A stretch of DNA of 64,000 bases, taken from NCBI RefSeq assembly GCF_018531495.1, contig NZ_JAHDTI010000011.1:62001-126000 (forward strand), in the 5' to 3' direction. Shown here piece after piece: positions 1 to 7,221 of this stretch. The notes below the pieces were generated by a model that worked only from the letters and a program-made list of their open reading frames with translations, had not been told where the DNA came from and made no database searches. Origin of the DNA: Nonomuraea sediminis (lineage in GTDB: Bacteria; Actinomycetota; Actinomycetes; Streptosporangiales; Streptosporangiaceae). Position 1 is the stretch's first letter. The number at the start of each line of letters is the position of its first letter. Position numbers and translations under genes: made by a program.

Positions 1-786
1 GTCACGCCAGTAGCCGCGGTCGCGCTCGCTGGAGCCGGGCACCACGTTGTTGGCGAAGTCGTACACCTCCGCGCCGCCCGACTTGACCAGCATCGGGATG
101 ATGTTGCCGCCCAGGTCGTGCTTGCTGGTGGGATCCAGCGCGTCCTCTCGCAGGGCGTCGATCATCGACTGCGTCCTGAACACGTAGTTACCCATCGAGG
201 CGTACACCTCGTCGGGCGAGTCGGCCAGGCCCACCGCGTCCTTCGGCTTCTCTCTGAAGGCCACGATGCGCCGCCCCGCCGGGTCGGTCTCGATCACGCC
301 GAACTGGTCGGCCAGCGACAGCGGCTGGCGGATCGCCGCCACCGTGACATCGGCGCCCGTGCTCTCGTGCTGCTCGACCATCTGCCGCGGATCCATCCGG
401 TAGATGTGGTCGGCGCCGAAGACGATCACGTGTTCCGGCATCTCGTCGTAGATCAGGTTCAGGTTCTGGAACAGCGCGTCGGCCGACCCGGAGAACCAGC
501 GCGGCCCCAGCCGCTGCTGCGCGGGCACCGGCGTCACGTAGTTGCCCAGCATCGCCGACAGCCGCCAGGTGCGCGACACGTGCCGGTCGAGGCTGTGGTT
601 CTTGTACTGCGTCAGCACGACGATCTTCAGATAGTCGCCGTTGGCCAGGTTCGACAGGACGAAGTCGATCAGGCGATAGATGCCCCCGAACGGCACGGCG
701 GGCTTGGCCCTGTCGGCCGTCAGCGGCATCAGCCGCTTGCCTTCTCCACCTGCGAGGACAACGGCGAGGACATGTGGCGACTTCAT
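1..786 (-). CDS. glgC: Glucose-1-phosphate adenylyltransferase, 3' end outside window
   Basis: Makes ADP-glucose from glucose-1-phosphate and ATP, the committed step of bacterial glycogen synthesis. The frame runs off the left edge, so about 262 N-terminal residues are seen. Visible family marks are the nucleotide-binding loop LAGGEGKRLMPLT near residues 11-23, followed by KPAVPFGG, then RLIDFVLSN, and FGADHIYRMD at about 120-130. The ATG at 786 lies 9 bases after the stop of the upstream S26 peptidase gene. No strong ribosome site is visible, so translation may be coupled to the peptide operon or use an internal promoter. glgA lies 6.4 kb away on the other strand. Function is confident, transcription arrangement is inferred. 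Confidence 0.95.
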   Translation of the reverse strand, partial: MKSPHVLAVVLAGGEGKRLMPLTADRAKPAVPFGGIYRLIDFVLSNLANGDYLKIVVLTQYKNHSLDRHVSRTWRLSAMLGNYVTPVPAQQRLGPRWFSGSADALFQNLNLIYDEMPEHVIVFGADHIYRMDPRQMVEQHESTGADVTVAAIRQPLSLADQFGVIETDPAGRRIVAFREKPKDAVGLADSPDEVYASMGNYVFRTQSMIDALREDALDPTSKHDLGGNIIPMLVKSGGAEVYDFANNVVPGSSERDRGYWRD

Positions 787-795
787 GTCCAGAAG

Positions 796-1248
796 CTACC
801 CCGATTCCGGTAAAACATCATCAACGGGGACGGCCGATGGCAGTGCGCCCCCACCGAGCCGCCGCAACGCCACTCCCACCACGTCCGTCACGGGCAGCAG
901 GCCGAAGTGTCGGGAGTCGAGGCTGTGGCGCGGATTGTCGCCGAGCACCGCCACCTTGCCCTCGGGCACCACACCGCCGCCGAGCACCTCGGGCAACTCC
1001 TCGCCCGGCCCGGCGGCCAGCCTCTTGACCAGCAGCGGCGGGTCGGCCTTGGGGTTGCGCACCACGACGATGTCGCCGGTCGTCCCCATGCCGCGCCTGG
1101 CCAGCAGCCGCTCGCCCGCGCGCAGCGTGGGCTGCATGCTCAGGCCGAAGACCGTGACCACCAGGAGCCGCCGGCGCAGCAACACCACCGCCCCGGCCAC
1201 GGCGGCCAGCGCCACCACCCCGATGCCGAGCACGACCTCGGCCCTCAT
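796..1248 (-). CDS. S26 family signal-peptidase-like protein
   Basis: A 150-residue membrane-anchored serine protease of the type I signal peptidase fold. One N-terminal transmembrane segment (about 5-32) is followed by the catalytic Ser box (FGLSMQPTL, Ser38), the Lys box (LLVKRLAAG, Lys75) and the late box GDNPRHSLDSRHFG. It is much shorter than a housekeeping LepB, like peptidases dedicated to one substrate. The ATG at 1248 was chosen because the longer frame upstream lies inside the ABC gene. It is the last gene of the peptide operon, 10 bases after the ABC stop. It probably removes the leader of the Cys-rich precursor at 4221-4403, whose leader ends in Ala-Ala-Ala. The substrate is inferred. 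Confidence 0.85.
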   Translation of the reverse strand: MRAEVVLGIGVVALAAVAGAVVLLRRRLLVVTVFGLSMQPTLRAGERLLARRGMGTTGDIVVVRNPKADPPLLVKRLAAGPGEELPEVLGGGVVPEGKVAVLGDNPRHSLDSRHFGLLPVTDVVGVALRRLGGGALPSAVPVDDVLPESG

Positions 1249-1258
1249 GCAGCACTCT

Positions 1259-3076
1259 TCATACTGGGCTCTCCGTGACGTAGCCGGTGGACTGCAGGGT
1301 GAACAGTCTGGCATAGGCGCCCTGGAGCTCCATCAGCTCCTCGTGCCGCCCCTGCTCGGCCACCCGGCCCTCCTCCAGCACGACCACCAGGTCGGCGTCC
1401 CTGACCGTGTTGAGCCGGTGCGAGATGAGCAGGCTCGTACGGCCGGCCCTGCTGTCGCGCATCCGGGTGTGGATGTCGTACTCGGCCTCCGGATCCAGGC
1501 CCGAGCTCGGCTCGTCCAGGATCATCAGCTCCGGCGCCTCGCGCAGCATCGCCCTGGCGATCGCCACCCGCTGCCACTGCCCGCCCGACAGCACCACGCC
1601 CGAGGCCCGCTCGTCCTCGTCCTCCTCGGACATCCCGAAGAACACGCGGGTCAGCAGCGTCTCGTAGCCCTGCGGCAGCGAGGCGAGCCGCTCGTGGACG
1701 CCCGCCTGCCGCGCCGCATCCTCCACCGCCTGCCTGTCGCCGATGCGGCGCAGGTCGCCCAGCCCGACGTTCTCGGCGGCCGACAGGTCGTAGGCCATGT
1801 GGTCCTGGAAGACCGCGCTCACCCTGGCGCGCAGCTCGGCCGGGTCCGCCTCGCGCAGGTCGACGCCGTCCCACAGGATCGCGCCCCTGGTCGGGTCGTA
1901 GAAGCGGCACAGCAGCTTGACCAGGGTGCTCTTGCCCGCCCCGTTGAGCCCGACCAGCGCGACGGCCCCGCCGTACGGGATGAACAGGTCGACGCCGCGC
2001 AGGATCCAGGGATGCTCGTCGCTGTAGCGGAACCACACGTCGCGCAGCTCGATGCCGCGCCGCAGCGCGGGCAGCGGGGTCGCGGCGCGCGCCACGGGCA
2101 GGTCGGGGGCGGCCTCGACGACGTCGAGGTAGTGGCCGAACAGCAGCAGGTTCTGCGCGATCTGCGCGATCGTCTGCACCAGCGTGTTGAGCCCCAGCTG
2201 GGCCCCGGCCACCGCGCCCGCGAACATCACCACGTCGCCCACGCTGAGCGCGCCGTCGCGCGCGGCCAGGCCCGCCCACACCAGGCCGCCGCCCGCGATC
2301 AGCGCGGTGAGCAGTTCGAGCGTGCCGTTCATGGTGAGCTGGCGCAGGTCCATGCGGCGTTGCGCGGCGTTGACCCGCCCGCGCTCGCTCATCATCCGCC
2401 CGCGCAGGAAGGCCCCGATGCCGAAGAGCCTGATCTCCTTGGCGGCCTCCGCGCCGGTCAGCAGCTCGCCGTAGAAGAACTCGCGGCGCTGCGCGGGGCT
2501 GGTCTGCCACATCATCGCCGTCCGCTGCCTGGCCAGGCGCAGCTGTACGGCGAGCGTCGGCGCGAGCGCGGCCAGCACGACCACCGTCATCCACGGGTTG
2601 ATCACGGTCAGGGCGGCGAGGAAGCCCGCGACGGTCAGCGCGGCCCGCCCGGTCTCGAACACCGAGCCGACCAGCCCGTGGCAGGTGACCGTGGCCTGCT
2701 GGCCCAGGCGCAGCCGGTCCAGGAAGTCGGGGTCCTCGAAGCGCCGCAGCCCGACGAACCGCTCGGTCGCCGCGAACAGGCGGTCGGTGGCGCGCGTCCC
2801 GACCGACCTGCCCAGCGCGGAGTTGGCGTAGGTGGACAGGCCGGGCAGCAGGCCCGCGGCCAGACCGCAGGCCGCCAGCCCGAGCGCGGCCGCGAGCACC
2901 GAGCCGCGAGCGCCGGTCAGCGTGTCGAGCAGCGCCTTGGTGAACCAGGTGGTGGCCACCGGGATCAGGGCCTGGACCAGGGTGGCGGCCACGTAGACCG
3001 CCACCGTGCCGGGTGCGCTGCGCCAGGCCAGGCCGGCCACCGCGGCCAGCGCACGCGGCCAGGGTCGCTCAGCCAT
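1259..3076 (-). CDS. ABC exporter, fused membrane and ATPase domains
   Basis: A 605-residue half-transporter that would dimerise to export a substrate. Residues 1-320 hold about six membrane segments. The ATPase domain has Walker A GLNGAGKS (376-383), signature LSGGQ (496-500), Walker B LMILDEP (518-523) and an H-loop ISHRLNTV. An acidic insert (SEEDEDER) sits just before the signature. No peptidase C39 domain is fused in front, so leader removal must be done by another protein, fitting the adjacent S26 peptidase. It overlaps the thioredoxin gene by 8 bases, so it is translationally coupled. The likely cargo is the Cys-rich peptide of this operon. That is inferred from context. Confidence 0.9.
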   Translation of the reverse strand: MAERPWPRALAAVAGLAWRSAPGTVAVYVAATLVQALIPVATTWFTKALLDTLTGARGSVLAAALGLAACGLAAGLLPGLSTYANSALGRSVGTRATDRLFAATERFVGLRRFEDPDFLDRLRLGQQATVTCHGLVGSVFETGRAALTVAGFLAALTVINPWMTVVVLAALAPTLAVQLRLARQRTAMMWQTSPAQRREFFYGELLTGAEAAKEIRLFGIGAFLRGRMMSERGRVNAAQRRMDLRQLTMNGTLELLTALIAGGGLVWAGLAARDGALSVGDVVMFAGAVAGAQLGLNTLVQTIAQIAQNLLLFGHYLDVVEAAPDLPVARAATPLPALRRGIELRDVWFRYSDEHPWILRGVDLFIPYGGAVALVGLNGAGKSTLVKLLCRFYDPTRGAILWDGVDLREADPAELRARVSAVFQDHMAYDLSAAENVGLGDLRRIGDRQAVEDAARQAGVHERLASLPQGYETLLTRVFFGMSEEDEDERASGVVLSGGQWQRVAIARAMLREAPELMILDEPSSGLDPEAEYDIHTRMRDSRAGRTSLLISHRLNTVRDADLVVVLEEGRVAEQGRHEELMELQGAYARLFTLQSTGYVTESPV

Positions 3077-3623
3077 GCGCGGGGGCGAGGACTCCGTCGA
3101 GGGCGTCCAGCGTGTGGCCCGCGGCCAGCACCTTCCTGTCCTCGTCGACCAGGAACACCCTGGGGAAGGCCTCCACGCCGAACGCCTTGGCCAGCGGCCC
3201 GCCGTCCGCGTCGTCGGCGACGACCTTGGCGACAGGGCTGAGCAGGTCCCGCATGTCGCCCATCTCGTCGGGGAACCCGGCGATCACCGCAATCACCTCG
3301 TCGCGGGACATGCCCGCGGCCAGCTCCACGAACTTGGGCGCCAGCTCCTTGCACGGCTTGCAGGAGGGGGAGAAGAAGCCGATGAGCGTCCGCTCGCCCA
3401 GCGAGGCGCCCGACAGCGTCTCGCCGTCACCGGTCGTGGCCTCGAAGTCGTCGGCCACCTCGCCGGCCTGGAGACCCGGCGCGGGCGTGCCGGTCCGCTC
3501 GTACAGGCCGTCGAGCCGTTCGGTGTGTTCGCGCAGTCTGCGGATGACGCCGACCGTCAGCACCAGGGTGAGCAGGGACAGCAGGCCGATGACGCATACG
3601 GCCGCCCAGAGGGCGTACACCAT
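3069..3623 (-). CDS. TlpA/MauD-like membrane-anchored thioredoxin
   Basis: A 184-residue thiol-disulfide oxidoreductase. One transmembrane helix (about 5-27) is followed by a thioredoxin domain with active site CKPC at 88-91 in the context FFSPSCKPCKE, and the cis-Pro loop EAFPRVFL near 150. The domain would face the outside. The start ATG shares one base with the mauE-like stop (TGATG). In methylamine dehydrogenase biogenesis, MauD and MauE act together on a small subunit with many disulfides. By analogy this protein would form or isomerise disulfides in the eight-Cys peptide encoded two genes upstream. The fold is confident, the client inferred. Confidence 0.88.
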   Translation of the reverse strand: MVYALWAAVCVIGLLSLLTLVLTVGVIRRLREHTERLDGLYERTGTPAPGLQAGEVADDFEATTGDGETLSGASLGERTLIGFFSPSCKPCKELAPKFVELAAGMSRDEVIAVIAGFPDEMGDMRDLLSPVAKVVADDADGGPLAKAFGVEAFPRVFLVDEDRKVLAAGHTLDALDGVLAPAHG

Positions 3624-4144
3624 CACAATCTCCTCATCGCGAACAGGTCGCTGATGTCGTCGAACAGGATGAAGACCACCGAGCCGATCAGCCCCACTCC
3701 CGCGGAGGCGATCACGAAGGCGGGGTTGGTGCCTTCCGCGGAGGAAGAGGCCGTCAGCGCGCCTGCGAGCGCCACCGCGATGAGCAGCGCGTTGCGCACG
3801 ACGTGCCGGGGTCCCAGGGGCGTGCGGGAGTCGCCGAAGCAGCGGCACGCCACCCGCTCGCCCGCACGGTGGACGCGGACGATCCCGGTGATGAAGGCCG
3901 CGAGCAGCGCCACGGCCAGGCAGAACCCCGCGACGGGAAAGGTGAGCAGCAGCAGGGGGACGGCCGCCTCCGCGGCCACGAGCGCCGCGGCGCCGAGCCG
4001 GGGCGGGATGAAGGAGGGGAGGCCGAGCTCGACGGCCGAGGACGTGAAGAGCTCGAACTGCCGCTTGCTGCGGACCTTGGAGAAGGCGGAGGTCAGGAAG
4101 ACCGCGGCGATGAGAAAGCCCGCGGCGACGGCGAGATGGATCAC
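3623..4144 (-). CDS. MauE/DoxX-like redox membrane protein
   Basis: A 173-residue protein with four predicted membrane helices and the family Cys pair in ACRCFG (Cys100 and Cys102). MauE-type proteins are thought to pass electrons between membrane quinones and a partner thioredoxin. That suits the MauD-like protein encoded immediately downstream with overlapping stop and start codons. The start is a GTG at 4144 preceded by GGTGG. The longer upstream frame is rejected because it has no hydrophobic character and overlaps the peptide gene. It sits 76 bases after the peptide stop, with a strong hairpin between. Likely role: oxidative maturation of the Cys-rich peptide. Confidence 0.85.
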   Translation of the reverse strand: MIHLAVAAGFLIAAVFLTSAFSKVRSKRQFELFTSSAVELGLPSFIPPRLGAAALVAAEAAVPLLLLTFPVAGFCLAVALLAAFITGIVRVHRAGERVACRCFGDSRTPLGPRHVVRNALLIAVALAGALTASSSAEGTNPAFVIASAGVGLIGSVVFILFDDISDLFAMRRL

Positions 4145-4169
4145 GGGCGGGCCACCAGGATGAGGGGGA

Positions 4170-4208
4170 GCAGGCCGGGCGGCACTCCGCAGCGCCGGCC
4201 CGGCCTGC
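4170..4208 (-). promoter_or_regulatory. Intergenic hairpin after the peptide gene
   Basis: Perfect 11-bp inverted repeat (GCAGGCCGGGC and its complement) with a 17-base loop, placed between the precursor stop and the mauE-like start. There is no U-run, so it is more likely an attenuator or an mRNA-stabilising 3' end than a full terminator. Such a hairpin would let the precursor be made in excess over the maturation genes. Confidence 0.55.
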
Positions 4209-4220
4209 GGAGCCGATCGG

Positions 4221-4403
4221 CTAGCACTTCCTCCACGTGCCGCAGGAGACCGTGCAGGCGCCGGTGTAGCAGCAGGTCCGGACGTAGCAGATGCCCGAGC
4301 CCTTCCACTGGTTGAAGCAGTCCGGCGCGCAGCCGGCGGCGGCCTTGACATTCGGCACGAGCATCGCGACCATACGGTCGCTGATTTCCTTGAAGATACG
4401 CAT
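4221..4403 (-). CDS. Eight-cysteine precursor peptide, putative disulfide-rich secreted peptide
   Basis: A 60-residue peptide. Residues 1-23 look like a leader: charged and amphipathic, ending VKAAA. Residues 24-60 form a core with Cys at 25, 29, 39, 44, 45, 50, 54 and 60 (pattern C-x3-C-x9-C-x4-CC-x4-C-x3-C-x5-C), plus Trp33, Trp57 and basic residues near the end. Eight cysteines allow four disulfides. The ATG at 4403 is preceded by GAGGG. It is the first gene of an operon with MauE-like, MauD-like, ABC and S26 genes, the complete set expected for oxidation, export and leader cleavage. There is no typical hydrophobic signal peptide. It could be a bacteriocin or a signalling peptide. I recognise no named family. 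Confidence 0.75.
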   Translation of the reverse strand: MRIFKEISDRMVAMLVPNVKAAAGCAPDCFNQWKGSGICYVRTCCYTGACTVSCGTWRKC

Positions 4404-4437
4404 GAATCCCTCATTTCTGAGATTGCAGAATGGTGAA

Positions 4438-4479
4438 TTCGCATTTTCCGGGAATGCGAATGGGGAATGCCTGGAATGC
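4438..4479. promoter_or_regulatory. Repeat cluster upstream of the peptide gene, candidate operator
   Basis: An 8-bp perfect inverted repeat, TTCGCATT (4438-4445) and AATGCGAA (4453-4460), adjoins three direct copies of GGAATGC at 4451, 4464 and 4473. It lies 35-76 bases before the precursor start, in a stretch that is visibly A+T richer than its surroundings. The placement fits a regulator site for the peptide operon. No regulator is encoded in the operon itself. Confidence 0.4.
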
Positions 4480-4507
4480 GCTTGTGACGCCGTGCAGGCA
4501 TATGGAT

Positions 4508-4615
4508 TCAGAGCGTGTTTCTGCTGGTCGCGCGCGTCGAGCTCCCACTCACAGGGGTCTCGGGCGGGGCGAGTTCGGCCACTGACCCATTCCCCGAGTT
4601 TAGGAGAGCGCGCAT
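4508..4615 (-). CDS. Candidate 35-residue ORF ahead of the peptide gene
   Basis: A short frame starts at an ATG preceded by AGAAGGGGGTGACG, a better ribosome site than that of the precursor gene 105 bases downstream. The product starts MRALLNSGN, has no Cys, and its second half is rich in Ser and Thr. The other 280 bases of the 4404-4795 spacer show no further gene. It could be a leader ORF controlling the operon, a second small peptide, or chance. No homology is claimed. Confidence 0.25.
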   Translation of the reverse strand: MRALLNSGNGSVAELAPPETPVSGSSTRATSRNTL

Positions 4616-4781
4616 CGTCACCCCCTTCTGAAATTTGGTTCCGAGCGGTTGATCAGAACGGAGTCAAGCAGCCTGGCAACTTCACGTCAAGGGCTCCAAA
4701 AGGACAATTATCGGACCTCCGGAATTTGCGCAGGTCGCATCGCTGGGAGGGCTCCCATTGAGCCGCCGAACCTCTGACCAA

Positions 4782-4804
4782 GGTTGTTGAACCTGTCAAC
4801 AACC
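4782..4804 (-). terminator. Inverted repeat at the end of the MFS gene
   Basis: GGTTGTTG (4782-4789) pairs perfectly with CAACAACC (4797-4804) across a 7-base loop. The repeat overlaps the stop codon of the minus-strand MFS gene and lies between it and the peptide operon. It is a plausible weak terminator. No U-tract is seen. Confidence 0.4.
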
Positions 4805-6010
4805 GCCGGTGCTCTCGCCGGTTCCAGAGGTTTCGGAGATCTGGGCGGGCTCGGGTGCCTTCGGCGTCGGGCGTGCCCGGGTGGGCATGGCCGCGGCGGC
4901 GACGGCGAGGATCGCGGCGGCGCCTGCCATGGCGGTCAGGGCCTCGCGCAGGCCCAGACGGTCGGCGATCAGGCCGACCAGGGCGGGGCCCGCGGCGAAA
5001 CCCAGGTAGGCGATCGTCATCACGGTGGACACCGTCGCGCCCCGCTGGGCCGCGGGCACGCCGCTCCCGGCGACGCCGATGATCGTGGGAGCGCACACCC
5101 CGGTCCCGAGGCCCGCGATCGCCACTCCCGCCAGGCACACGACCGGCCCTGGCGCCAGCGCCGTGACCGCGGTGCCCACGGCGGCCAGCAGCGCCCCCGT
5201 CATGAGCGTGGCCCGCGGCGAGACGCCCCTGCCCGCCAGGAACTGGCTCGCCAGTCGCGCGCTCACCGTGGCCAGCGCGAACACCGACGGGCCGAGGCCG
5301 CTGATCTGCGGCGGCGCGTGCAGCGTGACCTCCAGTTGCCGGGCGCTCCAGCTCTGCTGCGCGTTCTCGACCAGGTTGGCCAGCGCGCACATCCCTCCGA
5401 ACACCGCCAACGGCCACCACCTGGCCCAGCCCGCGCCGCGTGCCCGCACGTGGGCGTCCTCGGGCGGATGATGCGTCGTGGGTTCGGGGATGGCCAGGGC
5501 GCGGGCGGGTATGGCGAGCAGGCAGATGACGACGCCGACGACCGCGAAGATCGCCGGAGTGCCCGCGCCGGCCCCGCGCGCGAGCCCTGTCAGGGCGCTC
5601 GCGACCACGACCGCGGCCGAGAACGCCGCGTGCGCCGCGCCCATCAGCGGTCGCCCGCGCACCGCCTCGTACCGGACCGCGGCCGTGTTGATCACCACGT
5701 CGAACGCCCCCGACAGCGCGCCGAGCAGGAACAGCGAGACGGACAGCGCGACGGCCGACGACGCGAACCCGGTCACCGCCGCGCACACCCCGAAACAGGC
5801 CACCACGATGGGCGCCACCCACGGCCCGAGCCGGTCGAACAGCAGCCCCGTCACCCGCATCGAGGCCAGCGCCCCCGCCCCGATCAGCAGCAGCGCGCCG
5901 CCGAACGCCGCGTCGCCCACCTGGGCCCGCTCCTGCACCGCAGGAAGCGCCGCCCCCCAAGCTCCCCAGAACACCCCGAAGAGCGCGAACCCCAGCAAGA
6001 CCGTTCGCAT
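4796..6010 (-). CDS. MFS transporter
   Basis: About 404 residues with twelve predicted membrane segments in two halves and a hydrophilic loop near the middle (TTHHPPEDAHVRAR). The cytoplasmic loop motif is weak (LLFDRLG). The glycine- and alanine-rich sequence resembles drug or sugar-like MFS proteins, and the substrate is not predictable. Three starts are possible: GTG 6037, ATG 6028 and ATG 6010. The last is used because membrane segment 1 begins directly after it and a GAGGGG lies in front, though very close. It is divergent from the DeoR gene at 6070 across a short A+T-rich spacer, so DeoR control is likely. Confidence 0.85.
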   Translation of the reverse strand: MRTVLLGFALFGVFWGAWGAALPAVQERAQVGDAAFGGALLLIGAGALASMRVTGLLFDRLGPWVAPIVVACFGVCAAVTGFASSAVALSVSLFLLGALSGAFDVVINTAAVRYEAVRGRPLMGAAHAAFSAAVVVASALTGLARGAGAGTPAIFAVVGVVICLLAIPARALAIPEPTTHHPPEDAHVRARGAGWARWWPLAVFGGMCALANLVENAQQSWSARQLEVTLHAPPQISGLGPSVFALATVSARLASQFLAGRGVSPRATLMTGALLAAVGTAVTALAPGPVVCLAGVAIAGLGTGVCAPTIIGVAGSGVPAAQRGATVSTVMTIAYLGFAAGPALVGLIADRLGLREALTAMAGAAAILAVAAAAMPTRARPTPKAPEPAQISETSGTGESTGGC

Positions 6011-6069
6011 CACCCCTCTACCTAACATGAATCTCACACATCTAACAATGGATATGTAAGAATGACGGC

Positions 6070-6843
6070 ATGGCGGTTGCGGACCGGAGAGACCTGACGC
6101 TGCGGCTCGTGCGCGGCGCGGGGCAGACCACGCTGGCCGAGCTGGCGGAGCGGCTTGGCGTGTCGGAGATGACCGTCCGCCGCGACCTCGACGAGCTGCA
6201 GGCCCAGGGCCTGGTCAAGCGGGTCAGGGGCGGCGCCGTCGCGCTCGGCCCGCCCGTGGAGGCGGCCGGGTTCGCCGCCCGCGAGCAATGGCAGACCGCT
6301 ACGAAGGACCGCCTGGGCGCCAGGGCCGCCGAGCTCATCGAGCCAGGGCAGACGGTCCTGCTTGACGCGGGCACCACGATGGCGAGCCTGGCGGGCCACC
6401 TGGTCGAGCGTGCTCCGCTCACCGTGGTCGCGCTCGGGCTGCAGGCCGCCGCCCGCCTGGCCGACCAGCCCGGCATCCGGCTGCTGGTGCTCGGCGGCGA
6501 GTCCAGGCCGGGGGAGCGGAGCCTCGTCGGCTACCTCGCGCTGCAGGCGCTGGACTCGCTCTGCTTCGACACCTACCTGCTGTCGATCGGCGCTGTCCAC
6601 GCCACCGCCGGATGGACGGAGTTCGACCCCGACGACGCCGCCGTCAAGCGGGCCGCGCTGCGCCGCTCCGACTGCACGATCGCGGTGGCCGACAGCAGCA
6701 AGCTGGGCGTGCGCGCCTTCGCCAGGGTGGCCGGCCTCGACGCGGTCCACACACTCGTCACCGACCCGGGAGCCGACGGCCAGGCGGCCCTCGACACCCT
6801 GACCGCGTTGTCCGACGCGGGAGTCCACCTCGTTCACGCATAG
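6070..6843 (+). CDS. DeoR/GlpR family transcriptional regulator
   Basis: 257 residues. The N-terminal DeoR helix-turn-helix spans about 15-55 (TTLAELAERLGVSEMTVRRDLDELQ, shown by TVRRDL). The C-terminal sugar-phosphate sensor domain has LDAGTT and, later, the VADSSKLG motif typical of DeoRC. Such proteins usually repress sugar or nucleoside genes and are released by a phosphorylated metabolite. It is divergent from the MFS gene and followed 17 bases later by a DUF4406 gene, so it probably controls both. Confidence 0.93.
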   Translation: MAVADRRDLTLRLVRGAGQTTLAELAERLGVSEMTVRRDLDELQAQGLVKRVRGGAVALGPPVEAAGFAAREQWQTATKDRLGARAAELIEPGQTVLLDAGTTMASLAGHLVERAPLTVVALGLQAAARLADQPGIRLLVLGGESRPGERSLVGYLALQALDSLCFDTYLLSIGAVHATAGWTEFDPDDAAVKRAALRRSDCTIAVADSSKLGVRAFARVAGLDAVHTLVTDPGADGQAALDTLTALSDAGVHLVHA

Positions 6844-6860
6844 CAGGGAGAAACGCCTTG

Positions 6861-7211
6861 ATGATCCTCGTGGCAGGCCCCTACCGCTCCGGCACCGGCG
6901 ACGACCCGGCCAAGCTGGCCGCCAACGTGCATGCCATGAACGCGGCCGCCCTGGAGCTCTTCGACGCCGGCCACCTGCCCGTCACCGGCGAGGCGCTGGC
7001 GCTGCCGCTGATCGAGCTGGCGGGCTCCAGCCGGGTCGGCGACGGCCCCTTCGACCGGATCTTCCACCCGATCGCCGAGCGGCTGCTCGAACGCTGCGAC
7101 GCGGTCCTGCGCATCGGCGGGCCCTCCGCCGGGGCCGACGCCATGGTCGAGCAGGCTCGCGCGCAGGGCAAGAGCGTGTTCACCGATCTGGCCGGCATCC
7201 CGGCCGCGTAA
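6861..7211 (+). CDS. DUF4406 protein, nucleoside deoxyribosyltransferase-like fold
   Basis: A 116-residue small cytoplasmic protein beginning MILVAGPYRSG, a motif typical of DUF4406 and of the nucleoside 2-deoxyribosyltransferase fold, with a later acidic/glycine region (RIGGPSAGADAMVEQA). The ATG at 6861 is used. A TTG three bases upstream is also possible, as AGGGAG lies 8-11 bases before. It follows the DeoR gene and probably shares its transcript. A role in nucleoside or sugar-nucleotide metabolism is only suggested by fold. Confidence 0.8.
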   Translation: MILVAGPYRSGTGDDPAKLAANVHAMNAAALELFDAGHLPVTGEALALPLIELAGSSRVGDGPFDRIFHPIAERLLERCDAVLRIGGPSAGADAMVEQARAQGKSVFTDLAGIPAA

Positions 7212-7221
7212 GGTCAGGGGC

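Noticed and set aside
680..3241. Long plus-strand frame across the ABC/thioredoxin genes
   Set aside because: Frame is antisense to clear minus-strand genes and encodes low-complexity His/Arg/Pro sequence typical of high-GC shadows.
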